Assembly (NCBI GenBank): GCA_927911235.1
Contig: CAKMOY010000195.1
Span: 1 to 12,149, forward strand
DNA: 12,149 nucleotides
Origin: an uncultured Moraxella sp.
Lineage (GTDB): Bacteria > Pseudomonadota > Gammaproteobacteria > Pseudomonadales > Moraxellaceae
Direction of reading: 5' to 3'
The translations under genes were made by a program, and so were the position numbers. The notes under the pieces are model-generated. The model saw nothing but the letters and a program-made list of their open reading frames with translations. It did no database searches and was not told the DNA's origin. This document shows positions 1-8,087 of the stretch, in pieces. Each line of letters opens with the position of its first letter. Position 1 is the stretch's first letter.

Positions 1-406
1 CCATTCGCCACGGTTTTTTCCAATCCCGAATAATCATCACGCTATCGTCATGCTCGGCTTTATGGGTAAAAAAGCAGTCCATGTTATTCACAATGACAAT
101 ATCAATGTCCAAAAACAATGCCGTACCTTTTAAGTCATACAATTCTGGCTTAAAGGTGGTGAGTTTTTTCCAGCCACGCTCGGGCAGATTTGGCGGTAAG
201 TTAAGCTCTGGAATGGGGTAGCATTTGACATTGGGGTCAATGCCTGTGCTGTCATCCGTTAGGCAGACCATTTGAAACGGCAAAGTTAAGTTGCGTTTAA
301 CCATGTTATACAGGCGATTGACGTATTCTGCACCGTATTTTGTACCCCATTTCATGCAAATAATGTAGCGGTTTTCATTGTCAGTTGGTTGGTTGGTGTG
401 GTTCAT
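1..406 (-). CDS. Partial glycosyltransferase, GT-A-fold type (C-terminus outside window)
   Basis: An open frame runs from an ATG at 406 leftward off the window edge, giving the first 135 residues. The start is chosen because this ATG lies 32 bases after the stop of the upstream acyltransferase gene; its ribosome binding site is weak. The protein opens with a strand-like IICMKWGTKYG, then a region ending in MVCLTDD, then GWKKLTTFKPELYDL, then FLDIDIVIVNNMD near residues 105-117. The DID in that last stretch matches the metal- and nucleotide-sugar-binding DxD motif of GT-A glycosyltransferases. It has no signal peptide or membrane segment in the visible part, so a cytoplasmic or peripheral inner-membrane site is likely. 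Lying directly after a lipid A acyltransferase gene, it may add a sugar to lipooligosaccharide; that role is inference. Donor and acceptor cannot be named. Confidence 0.75.
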   Translation of the reverse strand, partial: MNHTNQPTDNENRYIICMKWGTKYGAEYVNRLYNMVKRNLTLPFQMVCLTDDSTGIDPNVKCYPIPELNLPPNLPERGWKKLTTFKPELYDLKGTALFLDIDIVIVNNMDCFFTHKAEHDDSVMIIRDWKKPWRM

Positions 407-438
407 GGTTGTTTTGCTTTTTTGATTGGGTGGGAGTT

Positions 439-1362
439 TTAAGGTATTTGTGGGCGTTTTAAATGGGCGACCAAATTGTTAAAATCGGCTGTATCGTTAT
501 ACAAATTTGGATAATTTGGCACGTGTTTAAAGCGTTTATAGCCCCACATATATTGGTTTGGAAAACGGTTTGTCATGGTTTTGATTTCATCGTTTAACGC
601 ACTGGTAGCAATCTCAATATTTTTGTCATACAACGCGGGATTATCCAGTTTATCACAATAAATATCAAAACCTTGTCCATCATCACGGCGAACACAAGTT
701 AAACCGACTAACGCACAATGGGTTTTGCTGGCAAGTTTTGGGGCAAGGGTGCTACTTAATGTTGGAATGCCAAAAAAAGGCACAACCACACCGCCTGATA
801 AATCTGGCACATGGTCTGGTAAAATAATGCTAAAACCACCGTCTTTTAGGGTTTTAAAAATCGCCTTTACGCCACTGCCATCAGTGGGTACAAGCGTGGC
901 ATTGAGGCGTTGCCGTCCTTGTAGTACAAATTGGTTGGCTTTTTCGCCTTTGACAGGTTTGTACATGATGGTCGGTGAGCCAAATTGATTAAGCCACGCA
1001 TTCATCATTTCCCAAGTGCCAAGATGTGGCACAATGGCAAGCATACCGTTGGGGTTGGCTAGGGCTTGTGTCAATATTTCTTGATTGTGAACAGTGTGGA
1101 TTTGCTTGATTGCCCATTGCGGTGGCATTGCCCAGCTTTTTAGTGATTCTGCCATATTGAGTGTTTGATTACGTATGGCTTGATTTGCCAATACATGTCG
1201 CTCACGCTCAGACAATGCTGGATAAGCCAACTGCAAATTCATATGAACAACACGCATTACGCCTGTATGGGGGCGTAATCTGATAATAAAACTGACAAAA
1301 TGTGCCAACAGGTACAAACACCACATTGGCACATAACGAATGAATGAAAAAGCGTTCATCAT
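439..1362 (-). CDS. lpxL: Lipid A biosynthesis late acyltransferase (LpxL/HtrB/LpxM family)
   Basis: The 307-residue product fits the usual length of about 300 for late acyltransferases, which move an acyl chain from acyl-ACP to a lipid A precursor at the cytoplasmic face of the inner membrane. A hydrophobic N-terminal segment at about residues 5-28 would anchor it. The catalytic H-X4-E motif is present as HLGTWE, with H113 and E118. Downstream, LPDHVPD (181-187) followed by VPFFGIP (194-200) matches the second conserved block of the family. The start has two adjacent ATGs (1362 and 1359) without a clear Shine-Dalgarno, 39 bases after the aspS stop, so expression probably depends on aspS transcription. 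Whether it adds the first or second secondary chain (LpxL or LpxM role) cannot be decided from sequence, so the symbol is a family-level choice. Confidence 0.88.
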   Translation of the reverse strand: MMNAFSFIRYVPMWCLYLLAHFVSFIIRLRPHTGVMRVVHMNLQLAYPALSERERHVLANQAIRNQTLNMAESLKSWAMPPQWAIKQIHTVHNQEILTQALANPNGMLAIVPHLGTWEMMNAWLNQFGSPTIMYKPVKGEKANQFVLQGRQRLNATLVPTDGSGVKAIFKTLKDGGFSIILPDHVPDLSGGVVVPFFGIPTLSSTLAPKLASKTHCALVGLTCVRRDDGQGFDIYCDKLDNPALYDKNIEIATSALNDEIKTMTNRFPNQYMWGYKRFKHVPNYPNLYNDTADFNNLVAHLKRPQIP

Positions 1363-1401
1363 AGTTTGAATAAAAATATGCTATAAAAGAGCGGATAAAA
1401 T

Positions 1402-3180
1402 TTATTCCACTTTTTTCTCTTTTTCACGCACACGAATGCCAAGTTCACGCAGTTGTTTGCTGTCCACTTCGGCAGGGGCTTCGGTTAATGGACATTCTGC
1501 GGTTTTGGTTTTCGGGAAGGCAATCACATCACGGATTGAGCTTGCACCTGTCATCAGCATAATCAAACGGTCAAGACCAAAGGCAAGACCGCCATGTGGT
1601 GGTGCACCGTATTTTAACGCATTTAGCAAGAATGAGAATTTTTCTTCGGCTTCTTCTTCGCTGATACCTAACGCTTCAAATACGGCTTTTTGCATTTCAA
1701 GCGTGTTAATACGCAGTGAACCGCCACCGATTTCTGTACCGTTTAGCACCATGTCATAGGCGATAGATAGGGCAGTTTCTGGGCTATTTTTCATCTCATC
1801 AACCGTGCCTTTTGGCTTGGTGAATGGATGGTGAACCGATGTCCATTTGCCATCATCAGTTTCCTCAAACATTGGGAAATCCACAACCCACAATGGTGCC
1901 CATTCTTTTGTTAAAAGGTTCAAATCATGTCCGATTTTAACTCGCAACGCCCCCATAGCGTCATTAACGATTTTGGCTTTATCCGCACCAAAGAACACGA
2001 TGTCGCCGTTTTCTGCACCAACACGTTGTAACAATTCTAAGACGATTGGTTCAATAAATTTCACGATTGGCGATTGCAAGCCTTCAATGCCTTTTTCAAG
2101 TTCATTCACCTTGATGTACGCCAAACCTTTTGCCCCATAAATGCCGACAAATTTGGTGTATTCATCAATTTGACTACGTGGCAAGCTACCTGCATTTGGC
2201 ACACGCAAGGCAACGATACGACCTTTCGGGTCTTTGGCTGGGCCTGCAAATACTTTAAATTCAACGTCTTGCATCAAATCAGCCACGTCCACTAATTTTA
2301 ACGGAATACGCAAATCTGGCTTGTCAGATGCATAATCACGCATAGCAACGCTGTACGGCATACGTTCAAATTTGTCAAATTTAATACCCATTAGCTCGTC
2401 AAACAATTTAACCGTCATGCCTTCCATCAAGTCCATGATGTCGTTGTCATCTAGGAATGATGTTTCAATGTCAATTTGGGTAAATTCTGGCTGACGGTCA
2501 GCACGCAAGTCTTCATCACGGAAACATTTGGCGATTTGGTAATAACGGTCAATACCGCCAACCATTAACAATTGTTTGAATAATTGTGGCGATTGTGGCA
2601 AGGCATAAAATTCACCATTTGACACACGGCTTGGCACAAGATAATCCCTTGCCCCTTCAGGTGTGGCACGAGTTAAAATTGGCGTTTCCACGTCCAAAAA
2701 GCCGTTTTCATCAAGGTAATTACGGATTAATGTGGTAACTTTTGAGCGAAAACGCAAACGGTCAAGCATTTCTGGACGGCGAATGTCCAAGAAACGGTAT
2801 TTTAAACGAAGTTCTTCTGATACGTTGGTAAAGTCATCGTTTAGTGGGAATGGCGGTGTTTCTGATTTGGCAATGATTTCAATCTCTTTTGCCAAAAGTT
2901 CCACATTACCACTTGTCATGTTTTTGTTTTCTGTACCTGCGTAACGGTTACGCACACGACCTGTGATTTTTAATACATATTCAGAACGGGCAGAGTCGGC
3001 TGTGGCAAAGGCTTCTGGTGTATCTGGATCAATCACCACTTGCAGTAGCCCATCACGGTCACGCATATCCAAAAAAATCACCCCACCGTGGTCTCGGCGA
3101 CGGTGTACCCAACCGCAAACGGTAATGGTTTGTTCATTTAATGCTTCGGTAACGCTACCGCAATAATGTGTACGCATCAT
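1402..3180 (-). CDS. aspS: Aspartyl-tRNA synthetase, probably non-discriminating
   Basis: This 592-residue class II synthetase of bacterial AspRS type charges tRNA with aspartate in the cytoplasm. An N-terminal OB-fold anticodon-binding domain covers roughly residues 1-105 ([17 protein letters not shown]). Motif 2 lies at about 220-233 ([14 protein letters not shown]), the bacterial GAD insertion at roughly 300-425, and motif 3 at 531-545 ([15 protein letters not shown]). His31 and Gly82 match the residues I recall as marking the non-discriminating enzyme of Pseudomonas aeruginosa. Such enzymes also load Asp on tRNA-Asn, which GatCAB then amidates. Two ATGs in tandem (3180, 3177) follow GGAT in the leader. 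It heads the minus-strand gene group with the acyltransferase and glycosyltransferase. No defects are seen. Confidence 0.97.
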   Translation of the reverse strand: MMRTHYCGSVTEALNEQTITVCGWVHRRRDHGGVIFLDMRDRDGLLQVVIDPDTPEAFATADSARSEYVLKITGRVRNRYAGTENKNMTSGNVELLAKEIEIIAKSETPPFPLNDDFTNVSEELRLKYRFLDIRRPEMLDRLRFRSKVTTLIRNYLDENGFLDVETPILTRATPEGARDYLVPSRVSNGEFYALPQSPQLFKQLLMVGGIDRYYQIAKCFRDEDLRADRQPEFTQIDIETSFLDDNDIMDLMEGMTVKLFDELMGIKFDKFERMPYSVAMRDYASDKPDLRIPLKLVDVADLMQDVEFKVFAGPAKDPKGRIVALRVPNAGSLPRSQIDEYTKFVGIYGAKGLAYIKVNELEKGIEGLQSPIVKFIEPIVLELLQRVGAENGDIVFFGADKAKIVNDAMGALRVKIGHDLNLLTKEWAPLWVVDFPMFEETDDGKWTSVHHPFTKPKGTVDEMKNSPETALSIAYDMVLNGTEIGGGSLRINTLEMQKAVFEALGISEEEAEEKFSFLLNALKYGAPPHGGLAFGLDRLIMLMTGASSIRDVIAFPKTKTAECPLTEAPAEVDSKQLRELGIRVREKEKKVE

Positions 3181-3219
3181 AATTTTTATCCAACTTAATT
3201 AAAAAAAATTTAAACGGAT

Positions 3220-3248
3220 ATTATGCCTTGTTTGCCAAAGTTTCACAA
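3220..3248 (-). promoter_or_regulatory. Sigma70-type promoter of aspS
   Basis: Read on the minus strand, TTGTGA (3248-3243) is followed after exactly 17 bases by CATAAT (3225-3220). The -10 box would place the transcript start near 3213, leaving a leader of about 30 bases before the aspS ATG at 3180. No terminator is seen between aspS and the two downstream genes, so this promoter may serve all three. Box matches and spacing are read directly; activity is inferred. Confidence 0.6.
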
Positions 3249-3372
3249 CCATATTGCACCGATTTTTTTAAAAATTGTCATTTTATTTGTCAAAAATATT
3301 GAAAAATCCAAGTTTTGCCTACATACATAACAGATATTTAAGCAAAAAATTGAACCAAAAAAAGGATAACCC

Positions 3373-4329
3373 ATGTTATTTCAATCCTACAAACACCCAA
3401 CCGAACTAAAAATCATTCATCTAAACAAAGTGCAAAACCACCAAAAACAACAGTTTATGTTAGAAACGGCGGACAAAAAAGCTGTTAAACAATTTATTAA
3501 ACAAACCTTAAAAGAAAAAGCCAAATTTGCCAAAAACAAAGACGAACCAAACAATGTGTATGTGCTTGATTTTCATGGAGATATTAAAGCAAGTGATGTC
3601 GCTCAATTGCGTGAAGAAATTAATGTATTGTTAAGTAACGCTAATCAAGGTGATGAAGTTGTGGTTCGCCTTGAATCAGCAGGTGGTATGGTGCATGGTT
3701 ATGGGCTTGCTGCGGCACAGCTCGCTCGCATCAAGGACGCAGGTTTGACTTTAACAGTTTGTGTGGATAAAGTTGCGGCAAGCGGTGGCTACATGATGGC
3801 GTGCGTGGCGGATAAAATTTTGTCTGCTCCGTTTGCGGTGGTCGGCTCAATCGGCGTGGTCGCCCAAGTGCCAAATTTTCACGATTTGTTAGAAAAACAT
3901 GACATCGACGTGGAAGTATTCACCGCAGGTAAATACAAACGCACTGTAACTGTTTTTGGCAAAAATGACGAAGAAGACAAACAAAAATTTCAAGAAGAAT
4001 TGGAACAAACGCACAAACTTTTCCAAGATTTTATAACCAAATATCGCCCACAGCTTGAACTTGACAAAGTGGCGACAGGCGAGCATTGGTACGGTGAAGA
4101 TGCGATTGATTTAAAATTGGTTGATGAATTAAAAACGTCTGACAGTTATTTGCTTGATTTGTTAAAAACCCATCAAGTATATGCCTTGCAAACTCGTAAA
4201 AAACCAACCTTAGCCGAAAAATTGGGCTTTGCTCAAGCAAGTCAAGCGGTGATTGAAACCGTATTGGACAAATTACCAGATGTTGTGATGAAATTAGAAA
4301 ACAGCAAATTGCCAATGTTTAAAAAATAA
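3373..4329 (+). CDS. sohB: SohB-type S49 serine peptidase lacking the N-terminal membrane anchor
   Basis: The 318-residue product belongs to peptidase family S49 (SppA/SohB), which cleaves signal peptides and membrane-associated peptides. Blocks typical of SohB are clear: VYVLDFHGDIKA, RLESAGGMVHGYGLA, VDKVAASGGYMMACVADKI, and SIGVVAQVPNFHDLL. The likely catalytic pair is Ser137 (in ASGGY) and Lys189 (in AGKYKR). Their 52-residue spacing equals that of Ser147/Lys199 in Bacillus SppA. E. coli SohB, about 349 residues, starts with a membrane helix; here the protein starts with a polar stretch and Lys-rich residues 34-56. The start is fixed by a good AAGGA (3362-3366) six bases before the ATG and by an in-frame TAA at 3367-3369, so no longer N-terminus is possible. 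It is monocistronic, ending before a strong terminator. Confidence 0.93.
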   Translation: MLFQSYKHPTELKIIHLNKVQNHQKQQFMLETADKKAVKQFIKQTLKEKAKFAKNKDEPNNVYVLDFHGDIKASDVAQLREEINVLLSNANQGDEVVVRLESAGGMVHGYGLAAAQLARIKDAGLTLTVCVDKVAASGGYMMACVADKILSAPFAVVGSIGVVAQVPNFHDLLEKHDIDVEVFTAGKYKRTVTVFGKNDEEDKQKFQEELEQTHKLFQDFITKYRPQLELDKVATGEHWYGEDAIDLKLVDELKTSDSYLLDLLKTHQVYALQTRKKPTLAEKLGFAQASQAVIETVLDKLPDVVMKLENSKLPMFKK

Positions 4330-4375
4330 TTGTTTAAAAATCGTTTAAAAAAGTTGGTTATTTGGCTTAATTTTG

Positions 4376-4407
4376 GGGTTAAACGCTATCGTTTAGCCCT
4401 TTTTTTT
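4376..4407 (+). terminator. Rho-independent terminator after sohB
   Basis: A 10-base-pair stem is formed by GGGTTAAACG (4376-4385) and CGTTTAGCCC (4390-4399), with one G-T wobble and a CTAT loop. It is followed at once by eight T residues (4400-4407). It lies 47 bases after the sohB stop and isolates sohB from the downstream helicase gene. Confidence 0.92.
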
Positions 4408-4436
4408 GTTATAGTAGCAAGTTTTAACAGTACAAT
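4406..4436 (+). promoter_or_regulatory. Possible promoter of the Pif1-like helicase gene
   Basis: TTGTTA (4406-4411) and TACAAT (4431-4436) resemble -35 and -10 boxes, but the 19-base spacer is long. The gene needs its own promoter because a strong terminator precedes it, and only 57 bases separate that terminator from the ATG. The -10 box is the more convincing half. Confidence 0.35.
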
Positions 4437-4464
4437 TTTTAACAAATAACAAACATCAGCCAAC

Positions 4465-6390
4465 ATGAAACAATCCACCGCACTTGATATCTTAAAAACA
4501 GGCAAAAACGTCTTTTTGACAGGCTCGGCAGGGGCAGGCAAGACCTACACCATCAACCAATATTTGCATTATCTGCGTGTCCGCAACATTGACGTTGCCG
4601 TTACTGCAAGCACTGGCATCGCCGCCACGCACATGAACGGCATGACCATTCATAGCTGGTCTGGCATTGGTATTTTGGACGAATTGACGACCAGCGATAT
4701 CAACCGTGTCAAACGCCGAACCCAACTGGTTGAGCGGATACAACGCACCAAAGTATTGGTGATTGACGAAATTTCTATGTTGCATTTAAAACAATTTGAC
4801 ATGATAAATCAAATGTTACAAGCGGTCAAAGACAACGATTTGCCATTTGGTGGCGTGCAGTTGCTGGTGGCGGGCGATTTTTTTCAGTTGCCCCCTGTTG
4901 GCAAAAACGAAGAAACCAACCGAGAAAAGTTTGCTTTTATGGCAAAATCTTGGCTAGATGCCGATTTTGCCGTGTGTTATTTGACCGAACAGCACCGCCA
5001 AAAATCCGATGATGAAACGCCAAATAATACCTATTTTGGCTTGGATTTGATTGCGATTTTAAACCAAATCCGCACACAACAATTTACCCAAGACATCATT
5101 CCTGCGTTATTAGCCACCAAAAATCATGAGTTAAATCAATCTCGTACCCGACTTTATACCCACAATATTAATGTACAAAACATCAATGATAAAGAATTGG
5201 CAAATTTAACCACCGAAGCCAAACTTTTTACCGCTTGGGGTGAAGGTGATGAAAAATTGTTGGAAAATTTAAAAAAATCGGTACGCACCACGCCAGAATT
5301 AACGCTAAAAATCGGTGCAAAAGTGATGTTTATCAAAAATAACAACGATTTAAACGTGTCAAACGGTACGATGGGAACAATTGTTGATTTTCAACCGACT
5401 TTTATTGAAAAGGACGATGACAAAAGCAAGGACAAAAAATCTGAAAAAAATAAAAATGCCGACAGCGACACCGAAACCCAAGACGATGAAAATATCCACC
5501 ATGAAAGCAAAATGAGCGAAACCTTGTTTCCTGTGGTGTTGCTCAATGACGGTCGCAAAGTGATTGCCGAATATGACACTTGGAAAGTGGAAGACGAAGA
5601 AGGCGAAATTTTGGCGGCGTATTATCACATTCCTTTGACGCTAGCGTGGGCGATTACCATTCACAAAAGTCAAGGCATGACGCTGGACAGTGCGGAGATT
5701 GATTTGTCAAAAACCTTTGAAAAAGGGCAGGGTTATGTGGCGTTATCTCGGTTAAAACAGTTGTCGGGTTTGCGATTGTTGGGATTAAATGACAAAAGTT
5801 TGCAACTTGACCCAACGGCTCGTGGGGCAGATAACCGTTTTATGGCGTTGTCCGAAGAATTTGCAGATATATTTTTACGTCAAAATCCTGAAAAAATTGC
5901 CGATGAACAAAAAGATTTTATCATCAAAAATTTTGGCACAAATGACCCAATCCGTATTCAAGCCAATGAAAAAATCATTGAACAAAAAAATCTCGCTCTA
6001 AAACGCAAAGCCAAACTGTTAGCCGAAAAGCACGCTGATGATGATGGTAAGTTGTCTGATACTTATTTGGAAACCAAAAAATTACTAGAAGAAAATTTGT
6101 CAATCGCTGAAATTGCTGATATTCGCAACCTTGCCCAATCCACGATTATGAACCATATTAGCCGTTTGCAGACGCAATTTTCGGATTTGCCGATTGAGCA
6201 TATTCGCTCTGATACTGATGAGCAGATGATTGACAATGTGCAACAGGCGTATGATAGGATAAAACAGCGTGATAAGGCTGATGATAAAGATGAGAATGGG
6301 GCGATAAAGATTAAGCCAATTTATGATTTTTTGTCGGCTAAATATGGGTATAATGAAATTCGTCTTGCTTTATTATTTATTGAAAAATAA
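4465..6390 (+). CDS. Pif1-family DNA helicase with C-terminal helix-turn-helix region
   Basis: This 641-residue superfamily 1B helicase probably unwinds DNA 5' to 3', as Pif1 proteins do in replication and repair. Walker A is GSAGAGKT (20-27). A Pif1-like TASTGIAATHMNGMTIHSW follows, then Walker B DEIS (101-104), motif III VAGDFFQLPP (135-144) and the EQHRQ motif (175-179). The second RecA domain contains IHKSQGMTLD (399-408) and GYVALSRL (423-430). Between NGTMGTIVDF and VVLLNDGRKV lies a highly charged Lys/Asp/Glu-rich insert at about 315-350, probably a disordered loop. Residues about 530-641 include LSIAEIADIRNLAQSTIMNHI, which resembles the HTH domain found at the C-terminus of some bacterial RecQ and Pif1-like helicases. 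The ATG at 4465 has no strong ribosome binding site. Several A6-A7 tracts inside the gene are in frame. Confidence 0.92.
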   Translation: MKQSTALDILKTGKNVFLTGSAGAGKTYTINQYLHYLRVRNIDVAVTASTGIAATHMNGMTIHSWSGIGILDELTTSDINRVKRRTQLVERIQRTKVLVIDEISMLHLKQFDMINQMLQAVKDNDLPFGGVQLLVAGDFFQLPPVGKNEETNREKFAFMAKSWLDADFAVCYLTEQHRQKSDDETPNNTYFGLDLIAILNQIRTQQFTQDIIPALLATKNHELNQSRTRLYTHNINVQNINDKELANLTTEAKLFTAWGEGDEKLLENLKKSVRTTPELTLKIGAKVMFIKNNNDLNVSNGTMGTIVDFQPTFIEKDDDKSKDKKSEKNKNADSDTETQDDENIHHESKMSETLFPVVLLNDGRKVIAEYDTWKVEDEEGEILAAYYHIPLTLAWAITIHKSQGMTLDSAEIDLSKTFEKGQGYVALSRLKQLSGLRLLGLNDKSLQLDPTARGADNRFMALSEEFADIFLRQNPEKIADEQKDFIIKNFGTNDPIRIQANEKIIEQKNLALKRKAKLLAEKHADDDGKLSDTYLETKKLLEENLSIAEIADIRNLAQSTIMNHISRLQTQFSDLPIEHIRSDTDEQMIDNVQQAYDRIKQRDKADDKDENGAIKIKPIYDFLSAKYGYNEIRLALLFIEK

Positions 6391-6402
6391 ATTTTGGTGA
6401 TT

Positions 6403-6432
6403 TTGAAAGTATTTTATAAAATTAAATAAACT
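6403..6432 (+). promoter_or_regulatory. Weak candidate promoter of the AT-rich orphan gene
   Basis: TTGAAA (6403-6408) and TAAACT (6427-6432) are separated by 18 bases, and the next start codon is at 6462. In such AT-rich sequence chance matches are common, so this is only a candidate. No hairpin terminator is seen between the helicase stop and this point, so readthrough from the helicase gene is equally possible. Confidence 0.25.
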
Positions 6433-6461
6433 AAATTCATCCTATATTTTAACTTCACAAG

Positions 6462-6936
6462 ATGTTAAAAATTTTTGGTGGTACTTATTATATTGAATTA
6501 CAAAATCATACGTTGGATTATGATAAAGATTTAGGCAATTATGTATATAATTTTTGGGAAAAAGAATCTGTTTATATTCATGGTTATACATGGACACAAT
6601 ATTTTGATGTGCCTGCAGAAGAATGTATAACAAATGATGATTTTCTTGAAATATATAATATTTATACCGATAATATTGAAAAATTTTCTCAAAAATCATT
6701 AAAAAATCGCAAATTATTTATCAGATGTTCAACATAACAAAGATTTGGAAAAAAGTCATTTTTATTCTACGGTTTTAAATTGTCATTATTTTAGATTATT
6801 GGACGAAGAAATATTTAATAATTCGGTTCAATTAGATAAATTTATTAAACAAATATTGATAATTAAAAAATCATTTGAAGAATTGGCGAAATGGCTAAAT
6901 CAACAAAATAAAGGCATTGTATTCATTGGTAATTAA
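6462..6936 (+). pseudogene. AT-rich orphan gene of unknown function, split by a one-base frameshift
   Basis: I do not recognise this gene. Two frames join into one: the first runs from ATG 6462 and leaves its frame at an A6 tract (6701-6706), ending 27 bases later at TAA 6735-6737. The second frame is open from 6703 to the TAA at 6934-6936. Removing one A gives SLKIANYLSDVQHNKDLEKS across the joint and a 157-residue protein. Unshifted, the first frame yields only 91 residues. The restored protein is rich in Tyr, Asn, Asp and Phe (TYYIELQNHTLDYDKDLG near the start). It has no signal peptide or membrane segment and ends with a likely helix, FEELAKWLNQQNKG. Two 60-base lines counted by hand are 22-23% G+C, well below the helicase gene, which hints at foreign origin. 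No ribosome binding site is evident before the ATG. Small acidic AT-rich orphans can be immunity proteins, but nothing here proves that. Confidence 0.55.
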
Positions 6937-6939
6937 TAA

Positions 6940-8046
<1,107 letters not shown>

Positions 8047-8047
<1 letters not shown>

Positions 8048-8076
8048 AAAAGCGAAAACCGAAGTTTTCGCTTTTT
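8047..8076. terminator. Bidirectional rho-independent terminator between the GAPDH-like gene and htpG
   Basis: AAAAAGCGAAAAC (8047-8059) pairs perfectly with GTTTTCGCTTTTT (8064-8076) around the loop CGAA. Each strand ends in a T run, so the 13-base-pair hairpin can stop transcripts from both convergent genes. It overlaps the GAPDH-like stop codon and lies 11 bases from the htpG stop. Confidence 0.9.
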
Positions 8077-8087
8077 GTTAATGCACA

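Noticed and set aside
4477..4485. ACCGCACTT, the reverse complement of the Pasteurellaceae uptake core AAGTGCGGT
   Set aside because: I noticed a single copy, inside the helicase coding sequence, and the gene content does not suggest Pasteurellaceae. One chance match is not surprising.
6442..6699. An 85-codon open frame on the minus strand opposite the AT-rich orphan
   Set aside because: It lies antisense to the plus-strand frame that continues coherently across the A6 tract, has no clear ribosome binding site, and its Tyr/Asn/Ile-rich product is what AT-rich antisense sequence gives.
6745..6936. A separate small gene starting at TTG 6745
   Set aside because: The frame is open well upstream of this TTG, back to 6703, and reads smoothly from the preceding frame once one A is removed, so it is better seen as the second half of one broken gene.
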